64,000 nucleotides of DNA from Saccharomyces mikatae IFO 1815 (GCF_947241705.1 NC_079262.1:496001-560000), one strand, 5' to 3'. Shown: positions 39,700 to 49,841, counted from the first letter of the stretch. Numbers and translations are program-made. The notes: generated by a model not told the origin, from the letters alone.

Positions 39700-39751
39700 A
39701 ACAGAAGGGCCTCTGCGCGTGTCCTAAAAGGGAAAGACTCGCTCTGAAACA
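39697..39751 (+). promoter_or_regulatory. Two Ste12-type sites upstream of MSB2
   Basis: TGAAACA occurs at 39697-39703 (overlapping the SNU71 stop codon) and at 39745-39751, about 470-520 bp before the MSB2 ATG. A CATTCC, the Tec1 core, lies at 40114-40119. MSB2 is a known target of the filamentation MAPK pathway, which acts through Ste12 and Tec1. The short motifs could also occur by chance. Confidence 0.45.
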
Positions 39752-40216
39752 GGCGAAGACACGAAAACAAAATACCGTTTCTGGGCCTTTTGCAGCAAGT
39801 GGCTAGACACACCGGTCCTTGCCAGATCAAAATAGTACTAATGGGTGTTTTTTTCCTATCTCATCTTCGTGGTGATATATATAACTTTTATAGAATTCAT
39901 AAAACTACTTTCTTTATTCCCTGTGTTTTACACTTCAAGCCAGCTACCAAGACAACGCAACCTCACTAAGGAACCCAATATTGTTACTAGAATTATCTTT
40001 TCTTTTCTTTTCATTTCTTTTCTTTTGCTAGAAGTAATAAGCTCTTAGAAGAACGAAAGCATTCAGATATCGGCTCGTTCCAACCGACCAAAATATTTGT
40101 GAAAAATATCATTCATTCCTTTAACGACTTCTTGTGTATTGTGTTCATTTCTAGTTCGCTTCCACCTCATTTTCATTTCATTTTCCACAGTAAGGTTTTT
40201 CTGAATATACCCATCC
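39700..40216. other. MSB2 promoter region
   Basis: About 517 bp lie upstream of MSB2. They contain Ste12- and Tec1-type motifs and a long pyrimidine stretch with repeated TTTTC units (39990-40027). No gene was seen. Confidence 0.6.
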
Positions 40217-43200
40217 ATGCAGTTTTCATTCGCTTGTGTGCTGTCGACCCTATTAGTGAGTGGGTCATTGGTTGAAGCCAGCCCTTTCGACTTTATGTTT
40301 GGAAATGGAACGTATCAAAGTCAAAGTCAGAGTCAAAGTCAAAGTCAAGTTTCTCTCACTAGTATAGTTCCCCAGGTTAGTTCCACCACCACAGCATATT
40401 ATCAAAGCGGCCATTCGCACCAGTCTGCCACGATAGTCACTGCCACGATCTCTTCTCTCCCATCCACTTGGTATAGTCCGGAATCCACGTCCGAGAATTC
40501 TGCGTCGTATGCCTACCAACAATCCGATTACACCAGTGAGCAAAAACCCTGGGGCCCATCTTCCAACATTCAGCAATCTCCCAGTACGACCAGTTTGAAT
40601 GCTGTGAAATCAGGTGCAAATAGTGCGTTTACCACTTCTGATGTTTCCACCACCAGTGCTCTCATTGATACGAATGCTAATTCTGCCTCATTTATAACTA
40701 CGACTGAACCAGAGGCTGCAATGAGCGCATCTCTCACTTCAGAAACCCCAATTATCTCGACAATTGCGATGTCTGCAGGTGATAATATGTTTTCGTCGTC
40801 AAGAACCCCGGTTCTTGCCTCTGCAACAACCTCCGGAATTCCAGAAAGTTTTTATCAAGCTTCGGCTGCTGAGTCAACAACCTCCGGAATTCCAGAAAGT
40901 TTTTATCAAGCTTCGGATGCTGAGTCAACAACTACTATCGCTTCCACAATTAGTTCTATTTCGTTGCAAAACTCAGCTGATCTTGGTGGATCTAATGCGC
41001 TAACTACTGCTGGTGCATCGATGTCTGCATATCTTCCATTAAGCTCCATAGGAATTGATAGCTCCGCTGCTTCATATACAACGAGTACAGCTTTATCAGC
41101 TCCTTTGCTACAGACAAGCTCTTCTGAAAGTTTCAGCATCGTTAGTCCATCTGTATCTTTTATTCCACCACAAAGCTCATCAGATATTGCTAGTTCCGGT
41201 GTTTCAAGTGTAGCTAGCTCCTTTTTTTCTGGTCAACTGCAAACAAGTACTTCAGGTAGCATGGTTTTAGCAGTGCCATCCGCGTCTGCCCTTCCATCTC
41301 AAAGTTCAAAAGAAGTTTATAGTGGTAGTGCTTCTAGTACAATGAGCTCATTTCTAGCTGCTACTTCACTGCAAACTAGCACATTAGGTAGCTTAGGTTT
41401 AGCCAGCTCATCTGCGTCTGATTTTTCATTACAAAGCTCGACAGACCTTACAGATTCGAGCGTATCCGCGACAATAAGCACACTGATGTCCTCAACTTCA
41501 CTACAAAGTAGTAGTTCGAGTAGTGTCAGCTTAGTTGGTCCATCCGCATCTTTTGTTCCACCACAAAGCTCAGCAGACATTGCTAGTTCCAGAGTTTCAA
41601 GTGCAGTTAGTTCATCTTTTCCTGTTTCACTTCAAACTGGTAGCTCTAGCACAATTAACCCATCCTTGTCAACCACGTTATCTTCAAGTGTTATTAGCAG
41701 CACTAGAGCTTTTGCCCCTCCCTCAATATCTAAACCACTCTCAAGTTCCACGTCAGTCACCTCTATGGCAAAAGTTTCTCAATCACAGCCTTCATTCACT
41801 TCAAGCTCTCTTTCGGAGTCTCAAACTACAAGTACTCCTGTTGTGCTACCTAGTAGTTCGATTATCACAGAATCATCACCTCATGTTAAAGCAAGCGTTT
41901 CATCTACAGTCATATCTTCTCCTGTACTTTCTAAATCCACAGGAACTTTACAGACAAGTATTTTGCAAAGCACCACAGCTGGACAAATTTCCTCCTCCAC
42001 ATTGTCTTCAACCACAGATGGAAGTACAACATCTAACCAAAAACCTTCCACAAGCTTCATTCCAGTTCAAGCATCTACCTCTGTTCTTTCTCAATTTCCA
42101 TCATCCCAAACAACTAGCCAATCGGGTTCTACCATATCAGTATCTCAATCCACAACATCATCCATCAATATACTTTCTCAAATCTCAGACATACCGGTGC
42201 ATTCCACAAGTTCATCATCGTTCGTTTCTCAGACATCTAGCTCATTTCAATCCGCTACTACAACTACTCAATATTTCTCCGTTTCTACGGATGAAACACT
42301 TTCCGAAAATGGTTCTACTATGACCCAACAATCTTCTGAGACTGCTAGCTCAATTAAACTGTCAGCTTCTAACGACTATAGTATTCAGACAACTGCAGCC
42401 ACTCATTCAATATCCTTGTCTCTCACCGAGGGAGATAGTAGCTCTACCTACACCTCATTGGAATTTGTGACATCTGCCTCCACCTCATTGGAGACATCTT
42501 CCACTTTACTTACACCATCAACATCTTCTGCGAGTCAGATTCCTACAAACACGAATTCCCAGGCAAGTTTGACAACAGAATCGACGAACTTTATGCAACC
42601 ATCAACGTCTATAAATCAAGTGTCCACAAACACTAATGTTCAAACGAGTTTGACAGCAGAATCCACAACAGTTTTACAACCATCCACGACCAATGGTACC
42701 GATAATTACAGCTCAGTCACTTCGAGTGACAACAACTGGTGGATTCCAACCGAATTAATTACTCAGGCACCAGAAGCTGCATCCACCGCTTCTTCCACCG
42801 CTAGTGGAACACAAACTATGACATTGCCTCATGCAATTGCAGCTGCTACGCAAATACCTGCATCTGAGGGGTACAGCTTGATTACAGTTGGGTTTAAGAG
42901 AGCCTTAAACTACGAATTTGTTGTATCGGAACCAAAATCATCGGCCCAGATCTTTGGCTACTTGCCTGAAGCTTTGAACACGCCTTTTAAGAACGTGTTC
43001 ACAAACATCTCAGTCCTACAAATAGTACCGTTACAAGATGATTCACTCAGCTATCTGGTAAGTGTTGCTGAAGTATACTTTCCAACGGCGGAATTAGAGG
43101 AGCTATCGAATCTAATCACGAACACTTCAAGCACTTTTTACACGAGTGGTACAGGTACCGCGAAGTCTATGGCTGCAATGGTTGATCCATCCATCCCTCT

Positions 43201-43786
43201 AACGGGCCTTTTACGTGATAGTAATAATGACTCAAACGGATCTTCTGGATCCTCCTCTGGCAGTTTGAATTCTGGAACTTCAAATTCAGGATCCAGCTCA
43301 AACTCAGACGTTTCTTCGTCTTCTTCTGGAAACTCCTACCAAGATGCAGGTACCTTGGAATATTCATCAAAGTCTAACTCCAACTCCAACGTATCTGGCT
43401 CCAACAAATCAAAGAAAAAAATCATTGGTTTAGTCATTGGTGTTGTTGTTGGAGGATGTTTATATATTTTATTAATGATTTTTGCTTTCAAATATATTGT
43501 AAGAAGACGCATTCAAAACGAAGAAATCATTAAAAGTACAGAGGTTTCCAGTATCAGTTCAAGTGAATTTGGCGAGGAGAAAAGATACAATAATGAAAAG
43601 AGATTGAGTGTTCAAGAATCTATAACACAATCTATGCGAATTCAGAATTGGATGGATGATAGTTACTATGGTCACGGGTTGACAAATAATGACTCGACTC
43701 CAACAAGGCACAACACATCGACTTCCATACCAAAAATTTCAAGACCAATTGCTAGTCAAAACTCCTTGGGTTGGAACGAAGTTTAG
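40217..43786 (+). CDS. MSB2: Signalling mucin, osmosensor of HOG and filamentation pathways
   Basis: Msb2 (YGR014W) is a plasma-membrane mucin that acts with Sho1 and Cdc42 at the head of the HOG and filamentous-growth MAPK pathways. The 1189 residues are about 115 shorter than the S. cerevisiae protein (1306), within the range expected of mucin repeats. The order is a signal peptide (MQFSFACVLSTLLVSGSLVEA), a short SQ repeat (residues 33-44), a Ser/Thr-rich mucin region to about 840, and a folded juxtamembrane region (about 850-985, the inhibitory cleaved part). Then come a Ser/Asn/Gly linker, one membrane segment (about 1065-1088, IIGLVIGVVVGGCLYILLMI) and a tail of about 100 residues. The mucin part contains a 17-residue tandem duplication and four or five imperfect 40-50 residue repeats. 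Confidence 0.95.
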   Translation: MQFSFACVLSTLLVSGSLVEASPFDFMFGNGTYQSQSQSQSQSQVSLTSIVPQVSSTTTAYYQSGHSHQSATIVTATISSLPSTWYSPESTSENSASYAYQQSDYTSEQKPWGPSSNIQQSPSTTSLNAVKSGANSAFTTSDVSTTSALIDTNANSASFITTTEPEAAMSASLTSETPIISTIAMSAGDNMFSSSRTPVLASATTSGIPESFYQASAAESTTSGIPESFYQASDAESTTTIASTISSISLQNSADLGGSNALTTAGASMSAYLPLSSIGIDSSAASYTTSTALSAPLLQTSSSESFSIVSPSVSFIPPQSSSDIASSGVSSVASSFFSGQLQTSTSGSMVLAVPSASALPSQSSKEVYSGSASSTMSSFLAATSLQTSTLGSLGLASSSASDFSLQSSTDLTDSSVSATISTLMSSTSLQSSSSSSVSLVGPSASFVPPQSSADIASSRVSSAVSSSFPVSLQTGSSSTINPSLSTTLSSSVISSTRAFAPPSISKPLSSSTSVTSMAKVSQSQPSFTSSSLSESQTTSTPVVLPSSSIITESSPHVKASVSSTVISSPVLSKSTGTLQTSILQSTTAGQISSSTLSSTTDGSTTSNQKPSTSFIPVQASTSVLSQFPSSQTTSQSGSTISVSQSTTSSINILSQISDIPVHSTSSSSFVSQTSSSFQSATTTTQYFSVSTDETLSENGSTMTQQSSETASSIKLSASNDYSIQTTAATHSISLSLTEGDSSSTYTSLEFVTSASTSLETSSTLLTPSTSSASQIPTNTNSQASLTTESTNFMQPSTSINQVSTNTNVQTSLTAESTTVLQPSTTNGTDNYSSVTSSDNNWWIPTELITQAPEAASTASSTASGTQTMTLPHAIAAATQIPASEGYSLITVGFKRALNYEFVVSEPKSSAQIFGYLPEALNTPFKNVFTNISVLQIVPLQDDSLSYLVSVAEVYFPTAELEELSNLITNTSSTFYTSGTGTAKSMAAMVDPSIPLTGLLRDSNNDSNGSSGSSSGSLNSGTSNSGSSSNSDVSSSSSGNSYQDAGTLEYSSKSNSNSNVSGSNKSKKKIIGLVIGVVVGGCLYILLMIFAFKYIVRRRIQNEEIIKSTEVSSISSSEFGEEKRYNNEKRLSVQESITQSMRIQNWMDDSYYGHGLTNNDSTPTRHNTSTSIPKISRPIASQNSLGWNEV
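40315..40349 (+). repeat. TCAAAG microsatellite in MSB2
   Basis: A hexamer repeat (TCAAAG/TCAGAG) encodes alternating Ser-Gln just after the signal peptide of Msb2. It stays in frame, so length changes would only add or remove SQ pairs. Confidence 0.8.
40824..40925 (+). repeat. 51-bp tandem duplication in MSB2
   Basis: Copies at 40824-40874 and 40875-40925 differ by one base (GCT versus GAT). Each encodes 17 residues including SGIPESFYQAS. Near identity implies a recent event or gene conversion. Confidence 0.9.
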
Positions 43787-44025
43787 TGACAAGGCCTAGA
43801 CTGAGTCTTTTCCACTCGCATAACTTTATAAACTTATAACGATACCTACTTATTCTCATATTTTATGTATAGTCTCATACTAAGAGACGTTGTTTTAATA
43901 ATTTTACCTATTCCAATTGCAGTATTAGTTCTATAATATGAAAAATTCAAACGCAGAATGTGCTAACTAAAGCTTCAATGCAAGAAAAAAGTTCGCTACG
44001 TACGTAAACATCTCCTGATAGAAAT

Positions 44026-45012
44026 CTAGCGCTCTCTTCCACAAAAAAAGTCCAGAATGCATTTGAATGAACCATCTGGATCCTCGAATAATAAATTATG
44101 CCCAGTATTAAATTCCTGAACATCAGCAAAAGGAAAGCTGTCCCGTAAGAGGGAATAGTTGTTGTTAATAAAGTTAGACTGCAGGCCTCTCATGAATAAA
44201 ACTTTACGATTATCTACGCCCTTTGAAAAGAAGTCCTCATTATTGGATAAGTCCGGCCACTTTTTTACTTCATCTAACAAGTGAGGCATGCTGGAAAGGG
44301 GTATCGAAAATTTTATATAGGGATCAGTCTCTCTACCATGCTGTTGTCCATAGTGCGATGGTGCTTGGGATACATTATTTGATTTTACGGAAAGAAAACC
44401 ATTGGCAAAGTAAAGTGCTACGGCTCCACCACATTTCCTTTTATTACAGTCTAAACCTTTGAAAAGTTCAAGAACCTTCTTTTGCCAATTAGGAGAACCT
44501 CTTAAAATTTTGACATCTCTACGAATTATTCGCATTATTAAATCATAATTTTGTATTATCATAGGATCTAGCTCTGGGGTTTCATAAGGCGGTAAATCAA
44601 TCGATATACATTTTCGTACATTGATATGCTTGTACAACGTGGCTAATAGTGCAATTTTGCCACCCATTGAGAATCCGAGTAAGTATATAGGTCTTTCCGA
44701 GCCAATATGAGTTTCAATAAAATGTATCAAATCACCGGTTAATGTAGCATAATCGTAAGGTAGGGCCTTTGGTGAAATGCCGTGATTTCTTACATCAACA
44801 GAAAAAATGTCAGCGTCAATCTTTCTTGAAAGGAACTTGTTAAAAGAGTGAAACATCACGTGTGAGCCTAAGAGGCCATGGATGTTAACTATTGCAGGCC
44901 TTTGCTTGAATGTCTTTGGTGATAAAACATCTGATGGCAAGCGCGTTCTATGGAATGATAACTGAACAATTTTTTTATAAGGCAATCCCTTATTAGGCAC
45001 TAGTTTTGACAT
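44026..45012 (-). CDS. EAT1: Alpha/beta hydrolase, mitochondrial (ethanol acetyltransferase family)
   Basis: YGR015C belongs to the Eat1 family, alpha/beta hydrolases that make ethyl acetate from acetyl-CoA and ethanol in mitochondria and can also act as thioesterase or esterase. The 328 residues equal the S. cerevisiae length. Ser 115 lies in the nucleophile elbow LLGFSMGGKI, the oxyanion region is NIHGLLGSH near 44, and the catalytic His lies in EFNTGHNLLFEDP near the C-terminus. The N-terminus is basic, fitting mitochondrial import. IMO32 is the close paralogue in yeast. Its actual substrate in this species is inferred from family only. Confidence 0.9.
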   Translation of the reverse strand: MSKLVPNKGLPYKKIVQLSFHRTRLPSDVLSPKTFKQRPAIVNIHGLLGSHVMFHSFNKFLSRKIDADIFSVDVRNHGISPKALPYDYATLTGDLIHFIETHIGSERPIYLLGFSMGGKIALLATLYKHINVRKCISIDLPPYETPELDPMIIQNYDLIMRIIRRDVKILRGSPNWQKKVLELFKGLDCNKRKCGGAVALYFANGFLSVKSNNVSQAPSHYGQQHGRETDPYIKFSIPLSSMPHLLDEVKKWPDLSNNEDFFSKGVDNRKVLFMRGLQSNFINNNYSLLRDSFPFADVQEFNTGHNLLFEDPDGSFKCILDFFCGRER

Positions 45013-45202
45013 TTGGAAACCCTCTTTTCACGTTTTCTTTTGTTTTGTAGTTTTGGCACAACTCAATATTGGGGTGGACAAAAACCGTTTCATCCTAAAA
45101 AGCGGCGCGTTTTGTTATTCATTAAAGACTGTTTTCTATGACAGGTTGCATTTGATATAGTTTTAGGGAGGATATTAGCTTCACGAAGGCAAAAATTCCA
45201 TC

Positions 45203-45775
45203 ATGTCTAGATTGAGAAGGTTCAACAGAAAAATCTTAAGCTTCAGTTCTGATTACACTCATGATGGTGAATCTGACGAGGATGATGTGCCCATATTACC
45301 ACTAGATACGGAAGAACAGGAAGAACTCATACAAAAGTTTGAGGTCAATGCTCACGTCACGAATAAGCTCTACATAAATATTCTAAGTGTACTATATCTA
45401 CTATATGGGGGATTGCTAATGATATTCGTAAGAAAATCGCGGGGACATCTTAAATTAGCATTGCTTGCTGGCGCTAATTCCTTGATCTGTTCATGCATCA
45501 CGCTTAGATATGACATCATAAACGATTACCTTTTATTTAAAAAGTTCAAGTTAAGAGTGAGCAATTTTTCTATTAATATACTGAACATTATTTTACTGGT
45601 TTTTATGGGCTGGATAAGTTTCAATCATGTGATGGAGGATAAAATAACAATGTTTTGTTTGCAAGTTCCTATGCTCTTATTCTGGTTAGCTATGGTGGTG
45701 AAGAGATGGGCTCGAAATATGGAAGATGAAATTGCAAATCTAAGACGTTTAAAGTACAAATACAAAAACGCTTAG
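45203..45775 (+). CDS. Uncharacterised membrane protein (YGR016W)
   Basis: The 190 residues match S. cerevisiae YGR016W in length and position. An acidic N-terminal part (SDEDD..., about 25-45) is followed by four predicted membrane segments, roughly at 57-76, 81-98, 122-141 and 148-166. A basic tail (RRLKYKYKNA) ends the protein. I recognise no motif with a known function, and none is assigned to the family as far as I recall. It is divergent from EAT1 across a 190 bp promoter. Confidence 0.9.
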   Translation: MSRLRRFNRKILSFSSDYTHDGESDEDDVPILPLDTEEQEELIQKFEVNAHVTNKLYINILSVLYLLYGGLLMIFVRKSRGHLKLALLAGANSLICSCITLRYDIINDYLLFKKFKLRVSNFSINILNIILLVFMGWISFNHVMEDKITMFCLQVPMLLFWLAMVVKRWARNMEDEIANLRRLKYKYKNA

Positions 45776-46701
45776 TTTCATATCGCGAAATAACATATCA
45801 ATAATTGCTCAGTTTATCAGAATACTAATTATCGATTGTAAATATTACTAGGTTTGCCACATCGTTGTTTGGATATAAGACCAATTAGTATGGGCCTACT
45901 ACAGTATAACTATTCTTCCATAAGGAATGCTGCTGCAGGATTTATTCAAGCCCACATATGTGCAAGTAAAATCCCAAGAGTACATCACTGCGATGGTAAA
46001 TATACGTGGAAAATTCAGTTAAAGGGTACAAGGGGAGGCTTACCAAAAATTCAATTAGTGAATATTCTCTTCGGAACTATCCTGTTTCAAGTCACGTAGT
46101 GCAAACTTCTCTAACTTCAATATAATAGCTTACTTAGATACTATTCGACGTTGTGCATGCTTTTATAGTTGATGGGATGACAAAAGTGCTAGAGTTAAAT
46201 TAGAACAGGTGATGCCGATGGGGAGACCGAGCAAAAGCGGGTTAATGAAATGGCTTTGATAAGTTATTATCAGCAATCTATGATAAATGCGTATTGTTAA
46301 GTCTTTAAGAAGCATAAGACAGAACAGCAATGATTTATATTATGACCGAGTGCTAATGTTTAGCGATATTGCTATCACATGAACAGTGCTAATTCTCTCG
46401 TGGTGGTCCGTTCATTTCCGCGGAGTTTACTGTCGAAAGGGTTTTTTTCCCGAAACATGTGGAAAACAGTTAATGTGAGAAATTTAGAATAAAATATACG
46501 GCAGTAATCTCCCAAATTTGTGATACTACCACAACTTAAGATCATTTGCAAGAAGAGAGTGAGCTTGGGGCTGTAAACTTCTGTACATTATACACTCAAG
46601 GGAACTTTCAGGAAGTAAAAGGAGCTTGCTTAGGGATAAGTAAAAGATTGAAAAGAGCCCAAAGTGAAAAAAAAGCCACCAAGACATTGAAAATTGGAAC
46701 A
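45776..46701. other. Long intergenic region between YGR016W and YGR017W
   Basis: This 926 bp stretch is long for the region. An 81-codon frame starting at 45854 begins with TTG and has no support. I found no tRNA, snoRNA box pair, LTR or strong factor site. The YGR017W frame stays open 52 codons upstream of its first ATG, without an ATG. Confidence 0.5.
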
Positions 46702-47574
46702 ATGTCGCATCAAATGGCGCCATGGGTACCCATGTTCATTCAATCGTGTAAAAACAATACAGAACCATTTGTATCATTTCAATTTGCTACCGTTGATAAA
46801 CTAACGAACAAACCACGTTGTAGAACGGTCGTGTTTAGAGATTTTTTATTTCACGACAAAAAGACTAACGTGTTAACTTTTAACACAGATATGAGGAGTT
46901 CAAAGATAACTGAATCATTCTTGGCACCAAAGTCAAGTAACTGTCGCGGCAATAAAAAGTGCGAAACCCCATTTTTTGAAGCGTGTGTCTATTTCCCAGA
47001 AACTTGGGAACAATATCGGTTCAGTGGCCAAAGCTTTACAATATCGAGACAGTTCAAGGAAATTCCAGACGATATTGTAGCCAAGTATGATATATTTTCA
47101 CCACGGTTCTCAGAAACAAGTGACGACAGTACTGACGAAGACACGGATACTTCAATTAACGATGACAACGATAAAAATAATGACATTAACGACGATAACA
47201 AACTTATAGAAATAACAGATAACGATGAACGCCATAACGCTGAGAATGATTACTACCCAAAACCAGAAGAATGGGAGGCAGAACTACTAAGACAATGGTC
47301 CTCTCTGTCAAGACATACTAAATCATTGTATAGAAAGCCAGCACCAGGCCAGAAGCTTACCTCTGAAACCAGCAAGCAATTGGACAAACTCCATAGAGGT
47401 GTTGATGGTGCTAAAGAGGATGTAGGCCTGGAAAATTTTGGTATCGTTTGTCTTTGTGTTGAATCTGTTGATTTTTTGAATTTGAAAGAGGGAAGAGGTG
47501 GTGAAAGATGGGTTTTCCAGAAAACTGACGGCAAAGACGAAGATCTGTGGGAGGAACAAGAAGTGTGTCCGTGA
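46702..47574 (+). CDS. FMN-binding pyridoxamine 5'-phosphate oxidase-like protein (YGR017W)
   Basis: YGR017W belongs to the Alr4036-type branch of PNPOx-like flavin proteins; its reaction is unknown. From the first ATG at 46702 (MSHQMAPWVPMFIQSCKNN) the protein is 290 residues, somewhat shorter than the roughly 316 I recall for S. cerevisiae. The flavin-binding part is in the first 130 residues (FQFATVDKLTNKPRCRTVVF). An acidic, Asn/Asp-rich insert (about 140-180) likely explains length differences between species. The C-terminal part has a Trp-rich segment (EEWEAELLRQW) and ENFGIVCLCVESVDFLNL. The frame runs open upstream but only from a TTG. Confidence 0.88.
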   Translation: MSHQMAPWVPMFIQSCKNNTEPFVSFQFATVDKLTNKPRCRTVVFRDFLFHDKKTNVLTFNTDMRSSKITESFLAPKSSNCRGNKKCETPFFEACVYFPETWEQYRFSGQSFTISRQFKEIPDDIVAKYDIFSPRFSETSDDSTDEDTDTSINDDNDKNNDINDDNKLIEITDNDERHNAENDYYPKPEEWEAELLRQWSSLSRHTKSLYRKPAPGQKLTSETSKQLDKLHRGVDGAKEDVGLENFGIVCLCVESVDFLNLKEGRGGERWVFQKTDGKDEDLWEEQEVCP

Positions 47575-48124
47575 AGAGTGTTAATCATTCCTTGCTAAGA
47601 CGGTATTCGTCTACGCTTTGTATTCGCGCTATCTCAAATTCTACCTATATAGTTAATCTCTGTACCAAAACAATCTTTCCAACTATCCATTAATCATACT
47701 ATAGTATCAGTGTCGGCGATTTTCACAGCGCTTTGACAAAAGCCGCGGGCGGGATTCTTGGGGGTAGTTGCACTGGCAGTTAATCTAATCAAGAGGCGCC
47801 TGAGGAAATAGATAGATGATAGAACAAAGCCATTACCGCTTTGGACGGCAAAGATAGTTATCCATTGGTGCGGTGATTGGATAAGATTTGTTTCAAGTAG
47901 TATAAGCAAGCGCCGGATCTGTTTACTATTAAAATCGAATGAGCAATCTGGCGGGATGTAATGATTTAAGGGAATCTAGTTTCAAGATTTCACATACGCA
48001 ATTATATATAAGAGCATATATAATCTCGGCAGTGTCAGGTTTTCTCCTTTTTCTAAACACTCAATAGTTGTGTTAAATTACAGAGAGCAGAAACAAGCAA
48101 CACTATTAAAATATAATTAAAGCA
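47575..48124. other. UGA1 promoter region
   Basis: About 550 bp. It contains the UAS-GABA (47738-47756), a GATAAG for GATA-type nitrogen regulators (47880-47885), and a TATATATAA near 48003. No other gene is supported. Confidence 0.65.
47738..47756 (+). promoter_or_regulatory. UAS-GABA (Uga3/Dal81 site) of UGA1
   Basis: The 19-bp CG-rich sequence AAAAGCCGCGGGCGGGATT matches the layout of the yeast GABA-responsive UAS, with everted CCG...CGG arms for a zinc-cluster factor. It lies about 370 bp before UGA1. Uga3 with Dal81 binds it to induce GABA catabolism. Confidence 0.8.
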
Positions 48125-49540
48125 ATGTCTATTTGTGAACAATACTATCCAGAAGAGCCAGCCAAGCCAATCGTCAAGACCGAGTCCATTCCTGGTCCTG
48201 AGTCTCAGAAGCAATTAAAAGAGTTGGGTGAGGTTTTCGATACAAGACCAGCATATTTCTTAGCCGATTATGAGAAATCCTTAGGTAATTATATCACTGA
48301 TGTAGATGGGAACACCTACTTGGATTTGTATGCTCAAATATCTTCAATTGCACTAGGCTACAACAACCCTGCCTTGATTAAGGCCGCACAATCTCCAGAA
48401 ATGATCCGTGCTTTAGTCGACCGTCCTGCCTTAGGTAACTTTCCTTCTAAGGATTTAGAGAAAATTTTGAAGCAAGTATTGAAATCGGCACCAAAAGGTC
48501 AAGACCACGTCTGGTCAGGGCTTTCTGGTGCGGATGCCAATGAATTAGCATTCAAGGCTGCTTTCATTTATTACCGTGCCAAACAAAGAGGATATGATGC
48601 TGATTTTTCAGAAAAAGAAAACATATCTGTAATGGAAAATGACGCCCCCGGTGCCCCTCAACTTGCTGTGCTATCGTTCAAGAAAGCGTTCCATGGTAGA
48701 TTATTCGCTTCCGGCTCTACAACTTGTTCTAAACCAATTCACAAGTTAGATTTTCCAGCCTTCCACTGGCCTCATGCTGAATATCCAACTTACAAGTATC
48801 CGTTAGAAGATAATACTGATGAAAACCGCAAAGAGGATGACCGTTGCTTGGCCATGGTTGAAGAGTTAATCAAGACCTGGTCTATTCCAGTTGCTGCCTT
48901 AATCATTGAACCTATTCAATCAGAGGGTGGTGACAATCATGCTTCCAAGTATTTCTTGCAAAAGTTAAGAGACATTACTTTGAAGTACAATGTCGTCTAC
49001 ATCATAGATGAAGTGCAAACAGGTGTCGGAGCCACTGGTAAGCTATGGTGCCATGAGTACGCCGATATTCAACCACCTGTAGATCTAGTGACATTTTCCA
49101 AGAAGTTTCAGAGTGCAGGATACTTCTTCCACGACCCCAAATTCATTCCAAACAAACCATACAGACAGTTTAACACATGGTGTGGTGAACCCGCCAGAAT
49201 GATTATTGCAGGTGCCATCGGACAGGAAATCTCTGACAAGAAGTTGACTGAACAGTGCTCAAGAGTTGGTGATTATTTATTCAAAAAATTGGAGGACTTG
49301 CAGAAGAAATATCCTGAAAACTTTCAAAATTTGAGAGGTAAGAGCAGGGGCACATTCATTGCCTGGGACTTACCTACTGGTGAAAAGAGAGACCTGCTAT
49401 TAAAGAAATTGAAATTGAATGGCTGTAATGTGGGCGGATGTGCAGTCCATGCAGTGAGATTAAGACCTTCATTGACATTCGAGGAAAAGCATGCTGATAT
49501 CTTCATTGAAGCATTGGCCAAATCAGTTAATGAATTATGA
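48125..49540 (+). CDS. UGA1: 4-aminobutyrate (GABA) transaminase
   Basis: Uga1 (YGR019W) transfers the amino group of GABA to 2-oxoglutarate, giving succinate semialdehyde and glutamate; Uga2 then makes succinate. The 471 residues equal the S. cerevisiae length. It is a class III PLP aminotransferase: SGADANELAFKAA near 140 binds cofactor phosphate, EPIQSEGGDNHAS and IIDEVQTGVGATGK form the PLP pocket, and the Schiff-base lysine is in VTFSKKFQSAGYF. The start is MSICEQYYPEEP. Nitrogen-source control fits the promoter sites found upstream. Confidence 0.97.
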   Translation: MSICEQYYPEEPAKPIVKTESIPGPESQKQLKELGEVFDTRPAYFLADYEKSLGNYITDVDGNTYLDLYAQISSIALGYNNPALIKAAQSPEMIRALVDRPALGNFPSKDLEKILKQVLKSAPKGQDHVWSGLSGADANELAFKAAFIYYRAKQRGYDADFSEKENISVMENDAPGAPQLAVLSFKKAFHGRLFASGSTTCSKPIHKLDFPAFHWPHAEYPTYKYPLEDNTDENRKEDDRCLAMVEELIKTWSIPVAALIIEPIQSEGGDNHASKYFLQKLRDITLKYNVVYIIDEVQTGVGATGKLWCHEYADIQPPVDLVTFSKKFQSAGYFFHDPKFIPNKPYRQFNTWCGEPARMIIAGAIGQEISDKKLTEQCSRVGDYLFKKLEDLQKKYPENFQNLRGKSRGTFIAWDLPTGEKRDLLLKKLKLNGCNVGGCAVHAVRLRPSLTFEEKHADIFIEALAKSVNEL

Positions 49541-49841
49541 TTGTATATTAGTGAGGTCGTGTCATTTTTTTTTTTGGCCTCTATATATATATATATGTGT
49601 GTATCTTGTTATAATTTTTAAAGAAAAGTTTCCTATTAATTGTCTGCTAATTTCAAAAGTATGGGCGGGTATTCACAATAGAAAACTACAGCAAAAAGAT
49701 GTAAAAAAAAAAATTTTTTATGTGAACCTTAATATATCATTTATGAGTGTATATATTATACAAACGCAATAGCAGTGGCGCCCACCCTCCATCTCCACCT
49801 GCTATCAGTAATTTGTGTTTGTTTTGGGAGAGATTGTTCGC
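49541..49841. other. Convergent 3' region of UGA1 and VMA7
   Basis: About 300 bp with a TATATATATA run (49582-49595) and T/A homopolymers, typical of yeast 3' ends. Nothing else was seen. Confidence 0.6.

Noticed and set aside
41535-42323. 262-codon second-frame ORF inside MSB2
   Set aside because: It arises from Ser/Thr-rich codons read one base off and begins and ends inside the mucin repeats.
45854-46099. 81-codon frame between YGR016W and YGR017W
   Set aside because: It starts with TTG, not ATG, and has no support from motif or synteny.
46546-46701. 52-codon N-terminal extension of YGR017W
   Set aside because: It begins at TTG and contains no ATG; the first ATG at 46702 is the sensible start.
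47253-47588. 111-codon minus-strand frame over the YGR017W 3' end (position of YGR018C)
   Set aside because: It is almost wholly antisense to a supported gene and has no recognisable domain.
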